DNA from: CAVREM01 sp963728825
GTDB taxonomy: Bacteria; Acidobacteriota; Vicinamibacteria; Vicinamibacterales; CAVVIG01
Assembly (NCBI GenBank): GCA_963728825.1
Contig: CAVSLA010000004.1
Span: 1,302,001 to 1,366,000 of the forward strand
Direction of reading: 5' to 3'
DNA: 64,000 bases
This document shows, piece after piece, positions 1 through 8,678 of the stretch. A model generated the notes under the pieces. That model searched no databases. It had not been told where the DNA came from and saw only the letters and a list, made by a program, of their open reading frames with translations. The first letter of the stretch is position 1. Each line of letters begins with the position of its first letter. Made by a program: the position numbers and the translations under genes.

Positions 1-1
1 G

Positions 2-280
2 CGTGGACTGATCGACGTCGTCTGTCCGATGCCGGATACGGGCGATGCGGCGTTGTTTGCGACACAGGTCGCGACGGCGCGACAGGTTGCCGGCCGACAT
101 CCGCTCTGGGCCGGCATCGGGGCATCTCGACTCTCGCAGACCGAAATCGTCACAAACGTGCAGGCGGCGCGCCGGCTCGGGGTCGGCGGCGTCATCCTGT
201 TTTCCTACGATAGTCTCACTGGTCCCAGCCGCGGCACCGAATATCTGGCGCAGCTGGGACGTGCCGCGTTCATGCAATAG
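2..280 (+). CDS. C-terminal end of a family-10-like glycosyl hydrolase (GHL10/DUF187 type), partial
   Basis: Only the last ~92 codons lie in the window; the open frame runs in from the left edge and ends at TAG (278-280). The visible part reads as the end of a TIM barrel: VVCPMPDTGD, an alternating helix region, then GVGGVILFSYDSLTG. This beta-strand ending in FSYDSL resembles the final strands of GHL10/YngK-like secreted glycosyl hydrolases (family knowledge). No catalytic residue is visible in this fragment, so the assignment rests on overall resemblance. The next gene starts one base after the stop, which suggests co-transcription. Confidence 0.55.
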   Translation, partial: RGLIDVVCPMPDTGDAALFATQVATARQVAGRHPLWAGIGASRLSQTEIVTNVQAARRLGVGGVILFSYDSLTGPSRGTEYLAQLGRAAFMQ

Positions 281-1339
281 GTGGACGCCGCACGCACGCT
301 CCTTCTGCGCGCGATCGACGCTCGAATCTTTCCTGCGGCTGTCGCTGAAATCGGCGACAGTTCAGGCCCGCTGTGGCGTGAGTCCTTCGGCACACTGGCA
401 TTCGACGATTCCCGGACAACCTCCGAGGCGACCATCTTCGACCTTGCCTCGCTGACCAAGCCGATGGCCACGACAACGGTCGTCATGGACCTTGTCGAAG
501 CCGGCCATTTCGATCTCCTCGATCCGGTGGCATTGTTCTTCCAGGAGTGGCGGGGCAAAGACCGGGAGAGCGTCACCGTTCAGGATTTTCTCGAACACGC
601 CGGAGGACTGGCCGCACGGCTTCCCGACCTGCCACCGAGTACACGCCGCGAGTTCGAGCATGACATCTGTACTCTGCCGCTCGAATATTCTCCGCAGTCA
701 AAATCAATCTACAGCGACCTCGGATTCATCCTGCTGGCCTTCCTGGCTGCGGACCGTGGCGGCGCGCCGCTCGACCGGCTTTTCGAGCGCATTCGCGCGC
801 AGCAGCCGTCGACCGATTCAGAGAGTCTGCTGATGTTCGACGTACCGGCGGCCATGCGTGATGCGACGGCGCCGACTGAACCACTGCCGGACGACGTGCG
901 GCGCGGCCGGCGCCTGGTCGGCGAAGTCCATGACAACTACGCGGCGGCTCTCGGCGGAATTGCCGGGCATTCTGGATTGTTCGGTACCGCAGCCGGCGTC
1001 GGCGGCTTCGCGCGCACGATCCTTCGGGCCGCGCGCGGTGACGAGTCGCTGCCGCCACCCTTCTCGCCGGCGATGATTGCTCAGATGACGCGAAGAACGG
1101 CTGTGCGCGGCAGCTCGCGCGCGCTCGGCTGGGACACCATGCTGCCGACCTCGTCGTGCGGAACCAAGCTCTCCGCTGCCGCCTTCGGGCACGTCGGCTT
1201 TACCGGTACGTCGCTGTGGATCGATCCCCTGCGCGATCGCTATTTCGTCCTGCTGACCAATCGGGTGTGCGGTGGCGGCACGGAGGCCGACATCAAGCAG
1301 GTTCGCCGCAGCTTTCACGATGCTCTGGCCGATCGCTAG
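281..1339 (+). CDS. Serine hydrolase of the beta-lactamase / penicillin-binding-protein-like family
   Basis: A 352-residue protein starting at GTG directly after the preceding TAG. The SxxK nucleophile motif is visible as SLTK (about residue 57) after TIFDLA. NYAAALGGIAGHSGLFGTA around residues 215-235 matches the second conserved block of class-C-like serine hydrolases, and GHVGFTGTSLW near residue 300 corresponds to the third block (KTG-like HxG). Such proteins are usually peptidoglycan- or ester-hydrolysing enzymes or peptidases; the substrate cannot be read from the sequence. No clear signal peptide is seen, so the location is uncertain. Zero-gap spacing to the glycosyl-hydrolase-like gene suggests one transcript and perhaps cell-wall sugar or peptide recycling (inference). 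Confidence 0.85.
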   Translation: MDAARTLLLRAIDARIFPAAVAEIGDSSGPLWRESFGTLAFDDSRTTSEATIFDLASLTKPMATTTVVMDLVEAGHFDLLDPVALFFQEWRGKDRESVTVQDFLEHAGGLAARLPDLPPSTRREFEHDICTLPLEYSPQSKSIYSDLGFILLAFLAADRGGAPLDRLFERIRAQQPSTDSESLLMFDVPAAMRDATAPTEPLPDDVRRGRRLVGEVHDNYAAALGGIAGHSGLFGTAAGVGGFARTILRAARGDESLPPPFSPAMIAQMTRRTAVRGSSRALGWDTMLPTSSCGTKLSAAAFGHVGFTGTSLWIDPLRDRYFVLLTNRVCGGGTEADIKQVRRSFHDALADR

Positions 1340-1368
1340 CCGGCTGCCGTATCGGGGACGTCGTCTTA

Positions 1369-2097
1369 CTAACGTGGTGGTTGAATTGGCGCACCCCGTC
1401 CGCGCGGTGTCGATGGTCCAGCCGGGCCTGCCGGTCCGCGGCCTCCCCCCGGGAACCCCGGGCTGCCAAATCCGGGACCCCGCTGTGGCCCGCCACGTTG
1501 CGGACCGCCTCGCCCGTCAGGTCCGCCCCCAGCCGGCTGCTGGACCTGTGGGACGAACACGAACTGCCACTCGTTGTAAAAGTTCCGGCCGTTGTAGATG
1601 CGGATGGATTTCTCTTTGCTCTTGCTTGCGACGCCGACGACGCCGCCGGGAGGAGTGCCACCGCCGCCGATCGGTGTGACGGTCTGGTATCCGCGGCCTG
1701 CTGGTGCGGTGGGTGTGGTTGACGGTCCGCCTCGGGTAGTCGGCGCTCCAGGCGTCGCGGCGCCGGGAACGCTCATCGCGCTGACCGGTGAAATGAGCTC
1801 GAAGTCTCCGCCGGTGATCGGATCCTTGTACTTCTTGCGGAGGAAGCGCTGCTGAACCAGCACGTCCAGATTCGGCGGGTTCACGCCCGGACCGGCCCGC
1901 CTCTGAAAAAGGCCGATGGCGCGGGCGTACTGCTGCCCCCGGAAAATCAGCTCGGCTTCTTTTTCGCGCCTGGCCATCTGACGCCACGTCGGCATCGCGG
2001 CGGATGCGAGGACGCCCATTACGGCCAGGGCGACCAGCAGGGCCGCCATCGCGTAGCCGGCCTCGGAATGATTCGACAGTTGACCCCGTAACTGCAT
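1369..2097 (-). CDS. Atypical type II secretion / type IV prepilin-like protein with Pro/Gly-rich tail
   Basis: A 242-residue protein with a prepilin-type N-terminus: a short hydrophilic leader ending in SEAG, then YAMAALLVALAVMGVLASAAMPTW as the hydrophobic helix, then a charged helix (REKEAELIFRGQQYARAIGLFQ) and an RKKYKDPITGG segment typical of GspG-like pseudopilins. The mature +5 position, normally Glu, is Ala here. After residue ~110 the fold gives way to a Gly/Pro/Arg-rich low-complexity tail, long for the family. It lies near the gspG-like genes on the same strand but is separated from them by the oppositely oriented lipoprotein gene. A prepilin role is well supported; its position in the fibre is unknown. 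Confidence 0.8.
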   Translation of the reverse strand: MQLRGQLSNHSEAGYAMAALLVALAVMGVLASAAMPTWRQMARREKEAELIFRGQQYARAIGLFQRRAGPGVNPPNLDVLVQQRFLRKKYKDPITGGDFELISPVSAMSVPGAATPGAPTTRGGPSTTPTAPAGRGYQTVTPIGGGGTPPGGVVGVASKSKEKSIRIYNGRNFYNEWQFVFVPQVQQPAGGGPDGRGGPQRGGPQRGPGFGSPGFPGGGRGPAGPAGPSTPRGRGAPIQPPR

Positions 2098-2108
2098 GAG
2101 ACTACAAT
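2080..2108 (+). promoter_or_regulatory. Sigma70-type promoter for the Ig/PKD lipoprotein gene
   Basis: TTGACC (2080-2085), a 17-bp spacer and TACAAT (2103-2108). The predicted start of transcription is near 2115, so the ATG at 2107 overlaps the -10 box and cannot be the start; the ATG at 2122 is the first usable one, giving a leader of only about 7 nt. The -35 box lies inside the 5' end of the divergent prepilin gene. Confidence 0.65.
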
Positions 2109-2121
2109 GTTTAGCGTCTTA

Positions 2122-3411
2122 ATGATAACACGCTCACGGCTCGCCACGCTGGCGCTGCTCGTCGCGGCGACGACCATCGCCTGTGACAAGGTCCCGTTGC
2201 TCGCACCGTCCGGGTCGACGATCGTGCTGACCGCGTCAAATAACGCGATCCCAGCCACGGGCACCGTCGAGCTGATCGCGCAGGTCCTGGAGCCGTCGGG
2301 AACGCCTCCCCACAACGGGACGCACGTCTCCTTTACGACGACGCTGGGCGTCATTGAGCCTGCCGATGCGACGACCGACGTCAACGGCCAGGCCAGGGTG
2401 CGGTTCAGAGCGAACGGCACGAACGGGACGGCGACCATCACCGCATCATCGGGCGGCGCCAGTACCGGGACCAATGGCGCGGTCAGGATTTTCGTCGGCA
2501 CGGCCGCCGTCGGTCGTGTGATCGTGAATGCCACTCCGGCAACCATTCCATCGGGCGGCACCAGTTCAATCGTCGCGTCGATCGTCGACGTGAACGGCAG
2601 TGCTCTGGCAAACACGCTCGTGTCGTTTTCGACCGATGCCGGAGCGCTCTCGTCGACGACCGCGACCACTAATGGCGAAGGCGTCGCGTCAACGACATTG
2701 ACTACTTCGCAGAGTGCGGTCGTGACGGCCAGCGTCGGAGCGAGCGGCGGCGGGACCGGCACTGGCACCGGGACTGGAAACGGTACCGGCACCGGTGGCA
2801 CGACGACGCCACCCGGTCAGAGTTCGGGTCAGGCGAAAATCACGGTCGTTCCCAACACCACGGTGACTATTGGACACCCTGCGTCGGCGCCCAGTGCCGG
2901 GCTGCCGGCCACGTTCACCTTTACGGTGACCGTGCCGACCGGAGGCAATCCGGTGAGGGACTTACGGGTCAACTGGGGCGACGGCACCGGGACGCAGAGC
3001 TTCGGCGCCGTGAACGGCGCACAGAACGCCACACACGTCTACGATGAGGCTGACACCTATATCCTGACGGCGACGGCGATCGACGTCGCCGGGGTCAGTC
3101 AGGCCGTTTCGACCAGCGTTACGGTCATTCCCGTCCCACGACCGACGGTCCTCGTCACGGCGACGCCGCAGACCCAGACCGTCAACGGCCTGATCAACGT
3201 CAGCATTCAGATTACGGTGCCCCAGGGTATTGGTGTGGTGAGCACTCAGATCAACTTCGGAGATGGCGACGTTCGCCAGCTGGGCGGCGCAACCTCGGCG
3301 ACGGTCCAGAAGCGCTACTCCGTTCCGGGTGGCTACACGATCAGGGTGTTAGTGCTGGATACAACCAACGAGGTGACCGAAGGCACGACGATCGTTTCGA
3401 TTACGCCCTGA
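2122..3411 (+). CDS. Lipoprotein with two invasin/Big-like Ig domains and two PKD domains
   Basis: With the ATG at 2122 the protein begins MITRSRLATLALLVAATTIAC, a lipoprotein signal with the lipobox Cys near residue 21. Two Big_1-like Ig repeats follow (about residues 25-115 and 120-205; GTHVSFTTTLG and ANTLVSFSTDAG are equivalent strands with TTTNGEGVASTTLT-type ends), then a Gly/Thr-rich linker, then two PKD domains recognised by VNWGDGTG...THVYDEADTYILTATAID and INFGDGD...KRYSVPGGYTIRVLVLD. Ig/PKD arrays usually act as surface spacers or binding modules. It sits in the opposite orientation inside the secretion gene cluster, so it could be a substrate or envelope partner of that system (inference). 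Confidence 0.85.
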   Translation: MITRSRLATLALLVAATTIACDKVPLLAPSGSTIVLTASNNAIPATGTVELIAQVLEPSGTPPHNGTHVSFTTTLGVIEPADATTDVNGQARVRFRANGTNGTATITASSGGASTGTNGAVRIFVGTAAVGRVIVNATPATIPSGGTSSIVASIVDVNGSALANTLVSFSTDAGALSSTTATTNGEGVASTTLTTSQSAVVTASVGASGGGTGTGTGTGNGTGTGGTTTPPGQSSGQAKITVVPNTTVTIGHPASAPSAGLPATFTFTVTVPTGGNPVRDLRVNWGDGTGTQSFGAVNGAQNATHVYDEADTYILTATAIDVAGVSQAVSTSVTVIPVPRPTVLVTATPQTQTVNGLINVSIQITVPQGIGVVSTQINFGDGDVRQLGGATSATVQKRYSVPGGYTIRVLVLDTTNEVTEGTTIVSITP

Positions 3412-3462
3412 AGTAAGTAGAACGGGAGGCCGGACCTGAGCGCACCGGCCTTGTTCAGCGGC

Positions 3463-3867
3463 CTACCACTCTGAATATCTCGAGCCGTCGAGAGCGGTTC
3501 CATCGGAACCGCTCTTGACGTCGAAGACGCCCGGCCCCGACACGGCATTGGATGCGTCGGGCTCGGCGGGAACTTCCTGCCAGGAGCCGGTCGATTCAGT
3601 GATCGGATCCTTGGGGATTTCGCGGAGATAGCCTTCACTGGCGAGCGCGCTGAGCGTGGGCGGATACTGGTTCTTGTCGGCGTAGTACTGGTCGATCGCC
3701 TCGCGCATCTTGGAGAGGTCGTCCCGCAGCACGGCTTCCCTGGCGTAGACGATCGAGCGACGATACTGCACCATCGCCAGACTGGCGAGAATCACGATCA
3801 GCGCCAGCACCACCATCAGCTCGATGATGGTGAATCCGCGGCTACCAGTCCCTGTATTTCGTGCCAT
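3463..3867 (-). CDS. GspG-like major pseudopilin
   Basis: Prepilin signature RGFTIIELMVV, with Gly at -1, Phe at +1 and Glu at +5, followed by a hydrophobic helix and YRRSIVYAREAVLRDDLSKMREAIDQYYADKNQYPPTLSALASEGYLREIPKDPIT, the classic GspG core. It ends with VFDVKSGSDGTALDGSRYSEW, like the GspG calcium-loop C-terminus. The ATG at 3867 is preferred over one five codons upstream; either overlaps the end of the preceding pseudopilin gene, implying translational coupling. In type II secretion GspG is the main subunit of the periplasmic pseudopilus that pushes substrates through the secretin. Confidence 0.9.
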   Translation of the reverse strand: MARNTGTGSRGFTIIELMVVLALIVILASLAMVQYRRSIVYAREAVLRDDLSKMREAIDQYYADKNQYPPTLSALASEGYLREIPKDPITESTGSWQEVPAEPDASNAVSGPGVFDVKSGSDGTALDGSRYSEW

Positions 3868-4345
3868 CAAGGCCCGTCCCATCCGAAGTCGTGAACACGT
3901 CGAACACGTTCTGGCCGCCCCAGCTCGTGGCGTCGGGGTCGTCCTGATACGAGCGCAGTCCCCAATCGGTGCTCTTGGTCATCGGATCGATCGGAACCCG
4001 GCGCAGGAATTTCAACTTTCGGCCGGTGACGTCGTTCGCCGCCGGAACCCCTTCGACAAGGGTTTCGAGATCCGGTGGATACCCTTCACTGCCCGCCTTG
4101 ATCTCGAGCGGCGAAATCTGTCCGAGATCGGCGCCATCCTTGAACTTGTCGATCGCCGTGCGCATCTCACGAAGCGCCCGCCGCAGCTCCGCCTCGCGGG
4201 TTCGCGTCGCGGTGACCTTGGCCAGCGGCATCGCTGCCGACGCCAGGATGATGACGATCGCCGATACCACCAGCAGCTCGATGAACGTGTAGCCCCGTTC
4301 CCAGACGGGACGCATAGCTCGGGGCTCGAGGCTGCCTTTGTTCAT
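3842..4345 (-). CDS. GspG-like pseudopilin (second copy)
   Basis: A 167-residue pseudopilin with the cleavage/methylation motif RGYTFIELLVV (Glu at +5), a hydrophobic N-terminal helix, REAELRRALREMRTAIDKFKD and FLRRVPIDPMTKSTDWG. The C-terminus FDVFTTSDGTGLDGTKYRDW is closely similar to that of the neighbouring GspG-like gene, so the two are probably tandem paralogues. It is longer by an insertion (QISPLEIKAGSEGYPPDLETLVEG). It begins 8 bp after the gspD stop and overlaps the following gspG-like gene. Which copy is the major and which a minor subunit cannot be told from sequence alone. Confidence 0.88.
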   Translation of the reverse strand: MNKGSLEPRAMRPVWERGYTFIELLVVSAIVIILASAAMPLAKVTATRTREAELRRALREMRTAIDKFKDGADLGQISPLEIKAGSEGYPPDLETLVEGVPAANDVTGRKLKFLRRVPIDPMTKSTDWGLRSYQDDPDATSWGGQNVFDVFTTSDGTGLDGTKYRDW

Positions 4346-4353
4346 GGGCGTCG

Positions 4354-6936
4354 CTACTGCTGAACGGACACGACCGACGGCCGGAATTGCAGGCCCATCG
4401 GCGTGCCCCCCGTACCCGTGCCGGACCCACTCACCGCCAACGTGACATTTCCAGGTCCGATTGCGTCGAACAGCACCGCCGCCAGCAGGCCCGTGCCCGT
4501 GGCGCCGATTCCGTCGCCGGCGCGGACGATGGTGATGTCGACGCGTCCCTGCCCGATCTGCTGGGTGAAGGTTGCGTTCGCGCCGCCGGTCCGCATGAAG
4601 CTGCCCTCCTGAACGCTTCGCACTCGAACCAGCGACGGATCGAAAGTAATCGTCAGCGTCACGGTCGACAATCGCGAGACGTTGGTAATCGAGATCGGAA
4701 CCGTATAGGGACCGCCGCCGACACGGAACGTAGGCGGCGGTGACAGGACGACCTGCGCGAGCCCGAATCCTTGTGTCGTCACCGGCTCGGGCGCCGGTTG
4801 GGTCGGTGCCGCGGCCGCGCCTGGCGGTGGCGCTGCCGGTGGCGGCGCCGCCGGCGGCAGCGTTGGATCCGGTTGCGGCACCGGCGGCGGTGGCGCAGGT
4901 TGCACCGGCTGCGGTACGACGACAGTCCCCGGTACGGGCGTCGCGCCAGGCGGCGGTGCAACGGCGCCGGGCGGAACGGGCGGGGCTTGTCCGGTCGGCG
5001 GCGCGCCGGCTGCCGATGCGCCCGGACGCAAAGCGCCCGCGGCCGGGGTCGCCGGCGCAGGTGCCGTCGACGCTGCCGGCACCGCCGGATCCCCGGGCAA
5101 CGAGATCATCGGCGGCGGACCGCCGAGTCCGATGTTCGCCTGCGTCCCGATGTACACCGGCTGCAGGTCGTCGACCGTGATTCCTGGCGTCCTGATGATG
5201 TGCGGCGTCAGCAGCATCACGATATCGGTCTGCTGAATCGTCTGATCGTTGTTCGAGAACAGCTGGCTGATGATCGGCAGGCGCATGATGCCGGGAAAAC
5301 CGGTCAGCGAGCGGCGCTCGTCTTCGCGCAGCAGACCCGCCAGCAGATTCGCTTCGCCGTCCCGGAGGCGCAGCTTGGTCGTGACTCTTCGTGAGCCGAA
5401 CGTCGGGTATTCCGTGCCACCGATCGAGACGTTCGCGCCGAGCGTGCTGCTTTCGAGGGACATCTCGATCAGGATGTCGCCGTCGAGCGAAAAGCGCGGG
5501 TTGATGTCGACGTTGATGCCGACCGGCTTGTACTGCACCGAGTTGAGCGGGTTCACGCCCACGCCACCGGTCGCGAGCGGCGTATAGCTCGTCGTGATGA
5601 CCGGCACCTCGCTGCCGAGGTTAAGGTCAGTTTCGACCCTTCGCTGCCGCGCAGCTGCGGCTTGGCGACAATCTTCGTGTTGGTATCCGACTCCAGGAAT
5701 CGGACGATGGCCGCCGGCACGGCCGCATAGAAGTCGGCAGTGCTGATCCCCTGCGAAATCGTGTTGAGGTTGAACGGCGGCGGTGATCCGACGCCGCTCG
5801 GTGGCGTCGACCGGCCGCTGTTGGTCGTGGTCGTCGTCGGCGTCCCGGTCGTGGGCGGTGTCCCGGTCGTCGGCGTCTGCGTTGTCGTGCTGGTTGGCGA
5901 CACCTCGGGAGAGAAGATGACGCCGACCGCGTACTCCGTGAAGATTGAGCCCGTAGTTCTTCACCCGGGTGCGATCGACCTCGAGGATCTCGATGTCGAA
6001 GACGATTTCCGCCCGGGGCTTGTCGTTCTGCGCAACCAGCCGCTCGATGATCTCGACGACCGGCCGGGTGCCCCTGCACGATCAGGGTATTGCCGGTCTT
6101 GTTCGCCTGGATCATCGGGATGATGGCCATGCCGGGAATCCGCATCACCGAGCTGATCAACTGGCTCAGCTCGGTGGCGTCGGCGTGCGACAGATAGAAC
6201 GTCTGGACGACCTGGTCGTCGTACTGGGTGCGCTTCGGCGCAGTGTCCTGGTAAATCAGGATCGCCCGTTCGCTCAGGACTTTGTAGGTGAGGCCGTTGA
6301 AGGTCAGCAGCTGGCGCAGCGCTTCCTCCACCGTGACCCCGCGCAGGTCAACGCTCGTGGCAATGCTGCCGATGAAGTTCTGGGCGTCGCGATCGTAGAC
6401 GATGCTGATGCCGCTCTGCCCGGCGAGGAACGACAGGATGTCGCGCAGGTTCACGTTGGTGGCGAAGTTGCATATCGACGATGTCGGTGACCGGGTTGAG
6501 GACCGGCGGCTGCGCCGCGGCGCGGGCCTGCGCCCGCAACGCCTCGAGCGGCGACGGCGGACGGGCCGCTTCGTTGCGCGCGCGAATCGCTTGATCGAGC
6601 GCCGCGACTTTCGCGGCGGCGGTCTGGTTGCTCGGATCGTATTCGCTGGCCAGCCGGTATTCGCTTCGCGCGGCGTCGAGTTGACCCTGGGCCTCGAATT
6701 TCTGCGCGCGCTCGAGGTGCGCGCGTGACGCGCGCGACCATCGCCCGCTCCAGCGCAATCTTGTAGGCGGCGTTGTCGGGATCGGCCTGCACCGCGGCCG
6801 GTAGAAGGCAACCGCCTGATCGAGTCGCCGCCGCGCATGGCAGGTTTCCCTGGCGGAAGGCGCGGCCCGCCGCGCACCCGCCGACGGCGAGCGCCAGCAG
6901 GACGATAAGAGAGATTGCTTTGAGCCGTCTCGTCAC
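4354..6936 (-). CDS. gspD: Type II/IV secretin (GspD/PilQ family) with C-terminal cohesin-like domain; frame disrupted
   Basis: Outer-membrane secretin read through several frames. A GTG start at 6936 with GAGGAG 4 nt upstream opens a lipoprotein signal (LIVLLALAVGGC). TPR-like repeats follow, then a secretin N-domain (FATNVNLRDILSFLAGQ, about 6470-6400), N1/N2-like domains (TFYLSHADATELSQLISSV), a Thr-rich insert, and the secretin core (SEVPVITTSYTP; LLTPHIIRTP) from about 5630 to 5150. A Pro/Ala-rich linker leads to a cohesin-like beta domain (about 4800-4354). At least eight one-base frame changes occur upstream of about 5627 (near 6846, 6825, 6795, 6730, 6474, 6080, 5935 and 5627); each restores family-like sequence, so sequencing error is likelier than true decay. 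Confidence 0.85.
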
Positions 6937-6946
6937 GTCGCTCCTC

Positions 6947-7484
6947 TCACGATCCCGAGAACCGAATCGTCTGTCGTCCGCGGCCGTCGAGATAGGCCAT
7001 CTCGATGGAGTCGGCGCCCACGCGGACGAGGCGGTACTGTCCGAGGACAGTGTCTCCTTCGAATCCGTAAACCGGCTCCCGTCCGCTGCCGTCGCTCAAG
7101 CACCGCCATCAGTCTGCCGCCCACTTTCATCGTGCCGACGAACTTGAGCGCGAATGGGCGCGACGGTCGGCGGCGGGGGTCACGGTCGGCGTCGGCTGCC
7201 GGGCCGGCGCCGCCGCGGCCGGCGGCGGTGCTGCCGGCGCGGCGGGCGGACGGCCGAAGCTGAAACAGGTTGCGATTCGGCCCTCGGGTTTCGGTCGCTC
7301 CTCTCGAGCGCTTCGAGCTTCACATCAGGCGCGGCGATCTCGGCTGCTGTCCGCCCGCGCCGCCCTCTTGCATTAGACGCATGCGCTGGCGCGACGGCCG
7401 TCTCCGGCCATGCGCGATAGATGACGATGCCAGCGCGACGACGAGCACCGCCAGCACGATCTGTCTGCGGCGCTCAGGCTGCAT
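6947..7484 (-). CDS. PilP/GspC-like pilot or inner-membrane protein; frame disrupted
   Basis: The ATG at 7484 has GGGAGG upstream and overlaps the end of the pilO-like gene. The protein starts with a short basic segment and one membrane helix (QIVLAVLVVALA), then a proline/alanine-rich linker, then a small beta domain: LKFVGTMKVGGRLMAVLE and, after frame changes, EPVYGFEGDTVLGQYRLVRVGADSIEMAYLDGRG ending in RQTIRFSGS and TGA at 6947. This is the homology-region fold shared by PilP and GspC, which link the inner-membrane complex to the secretin. Frame breaks are seen near 7425, 7290 and 7085. It lies 10 bp before gspD, where pilP normally sits next to pilQ. Confidence 0.65.
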
Positions 7485-8069
7485 TCGCCTCCCGATAGTA
7501 GGTGGACAGGCGTGACGTCAACGTCACCGGCTCGCCAGCTTCCGCCTCGAGCAGCGTCACCTGATCGATCACGACGAATTCCGGCGCTTGCTCGAGCTCG
7601 TAAATGAACGCCCGGATGCTTTCGTAGTCGCCCTGAAGGACCATGCGCGTCGTCAGGCGCATCAGCGAGGCGCCGAGCTTGCGGGAGTCCTCGGCGTTCA
7701 GCTCGTCGGGATCCTCGTAGACACGATTGACGTAGTCCACGTCATTGCGCCGCGCAATTTCGACGACCGGCACATAGGTCAGACTGCGCGCGGCTGAGAC
7801 CGATGACGGCAGCACTTTCTTGTAGAAGGCGTCAGTTCTTCTTCCGCCTGCGCCTTGCCGGTCACGAGGCTGCGCGCACCTGCAGTTCCCTCTCGGCCGC
7901 CGGCCGCTGGCGGGCGGCGGCGGAGGCGCGGTCGGCCGCGCCTGCGGATCGCAGGGCCAGCGGGTAGACGACGAGGACATACGAGAGCAGATTGGCGACG
8001 AATCGCGATGCCGAGAGGAATCAGCGGCCGCCGTTTCTCGGCGAAGATCCGTTGCGCGAACGGCGTCAT
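7474..8069 (-). CDS. PilO/GspM-like inner-membrane assembly protein; frame disrupted
   Basis: The ATG at 8069 overlaps the pilN stop (ATGA). The N-terminus FAQRIFAEKRRPLIPLGIAI leads into a membrane helix that is readable only after frame changes. A coiled-coil stretch (AARSLVTGKAQAEEEL) follows, then a ferredoxin-like periplasmic domain: FYKKVLPSSVSAARSLTYVPVVEIARRN and LTTRMVLQGDYESIRAFIYELEQAPEFVVIDQVTLLE, typical of PilO. Length is close to the usual ~200 residues. The total is not a multiple of three; breaks fall near 7990-7910 and 7835. PilO pairs with PilN to form the periplasmic scaffold of type IV pilus and related secretion machines. Confidence 0.75.
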
Positions 8070-8678
8070 CGCCCCGCCGCTCCTTGCGCCTCGGGCGTTG
8101 GCGCCGGCGCGGGCGGCGCCGCGCCGTGGCGTGTAGACCACCTCGATCACCGTTTCGAGCTGCCCCTCTTCGTTGGTGCGCTCCGACGGCGGGAAGATTT
8201 CCGGGAAGGCGCCCGTCTTCTCCAGGTTCTCCATGAACTCCTGCACGTCGTCCACGCTTCTGGCGAGACCGAGTATCGTCACGACGTTGCCGCGCTTGGG
8301 CTCGAGCCGCGGCCGAAACGAGGTAATCCGGACGTTCTGGTGGCAGCGTCGCCTCGAACTCGTTCCAGAACGCCGTCCACGAGAAGGTCCGCCGGTCGAT
8401 CAGCTCGTTCGCCCGTTGCGCCTCGATGCGAGGCGCGCTCGATCTGTCTGGTGTCCACGGTTGAGCGGAGACGGGCCGCCTCGCCGCGCAGCTCTGTGGC
8501 GCGCGCCTCGTCGTTGGCGGCCTGCCGCGCCAGCTCGGTATCGCTCCGCGAGTAGCGCACCATCTGTGCGATATTGAACACCGTCGCCGCGCCGACCAGC
8601 GACGGCGGCCGCGAACAGCCACATCCGCACCGCCGGCTCGTTATAGAACGGGCGTGTCGCGAGGTTGCCCTTGATCAC
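8066..8678 (-). CDS. PilN/GspL-C-like assembly protein; frame disrupted
   Basis: A GTG start at 8678 overlaps the pilM stop. MIKGNLATRPFYNEPAVR is the conserved PilN N-terminus (NLATRPFYNE) and is followed by a membrane helix, a coiled-coil (SRSDTELARQAANDEARATELRGEAARLRSTVDTRQIERA) and a periplasmic alpha/beta domain (RRTFSWTAFWNEFEATLP; VTILGLARSVDDVQEFMENLEKTGAFPEIFPPSE; TVIEVVYTP). The last residues, read in a shifted frame, end in PAPAPTPEAQGAAGR and a TGA overlapping the next ATG. Frame changes are near 8600, 8430, 8330 and 8120. In type IV pilus machines PilN binds cytoplasmic PilM and periplasmic PilO. Confidence 0.78.

Noticed and set aside
4354..6936. gspD as a decayed pseudogene
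   Set aside because: Every break is a single-base indel that restores conserved sequence, neighbouring genes show the same pattern and no other decay is seen; sequencing error is the simpler reading, though it cannot be excluded without reads.
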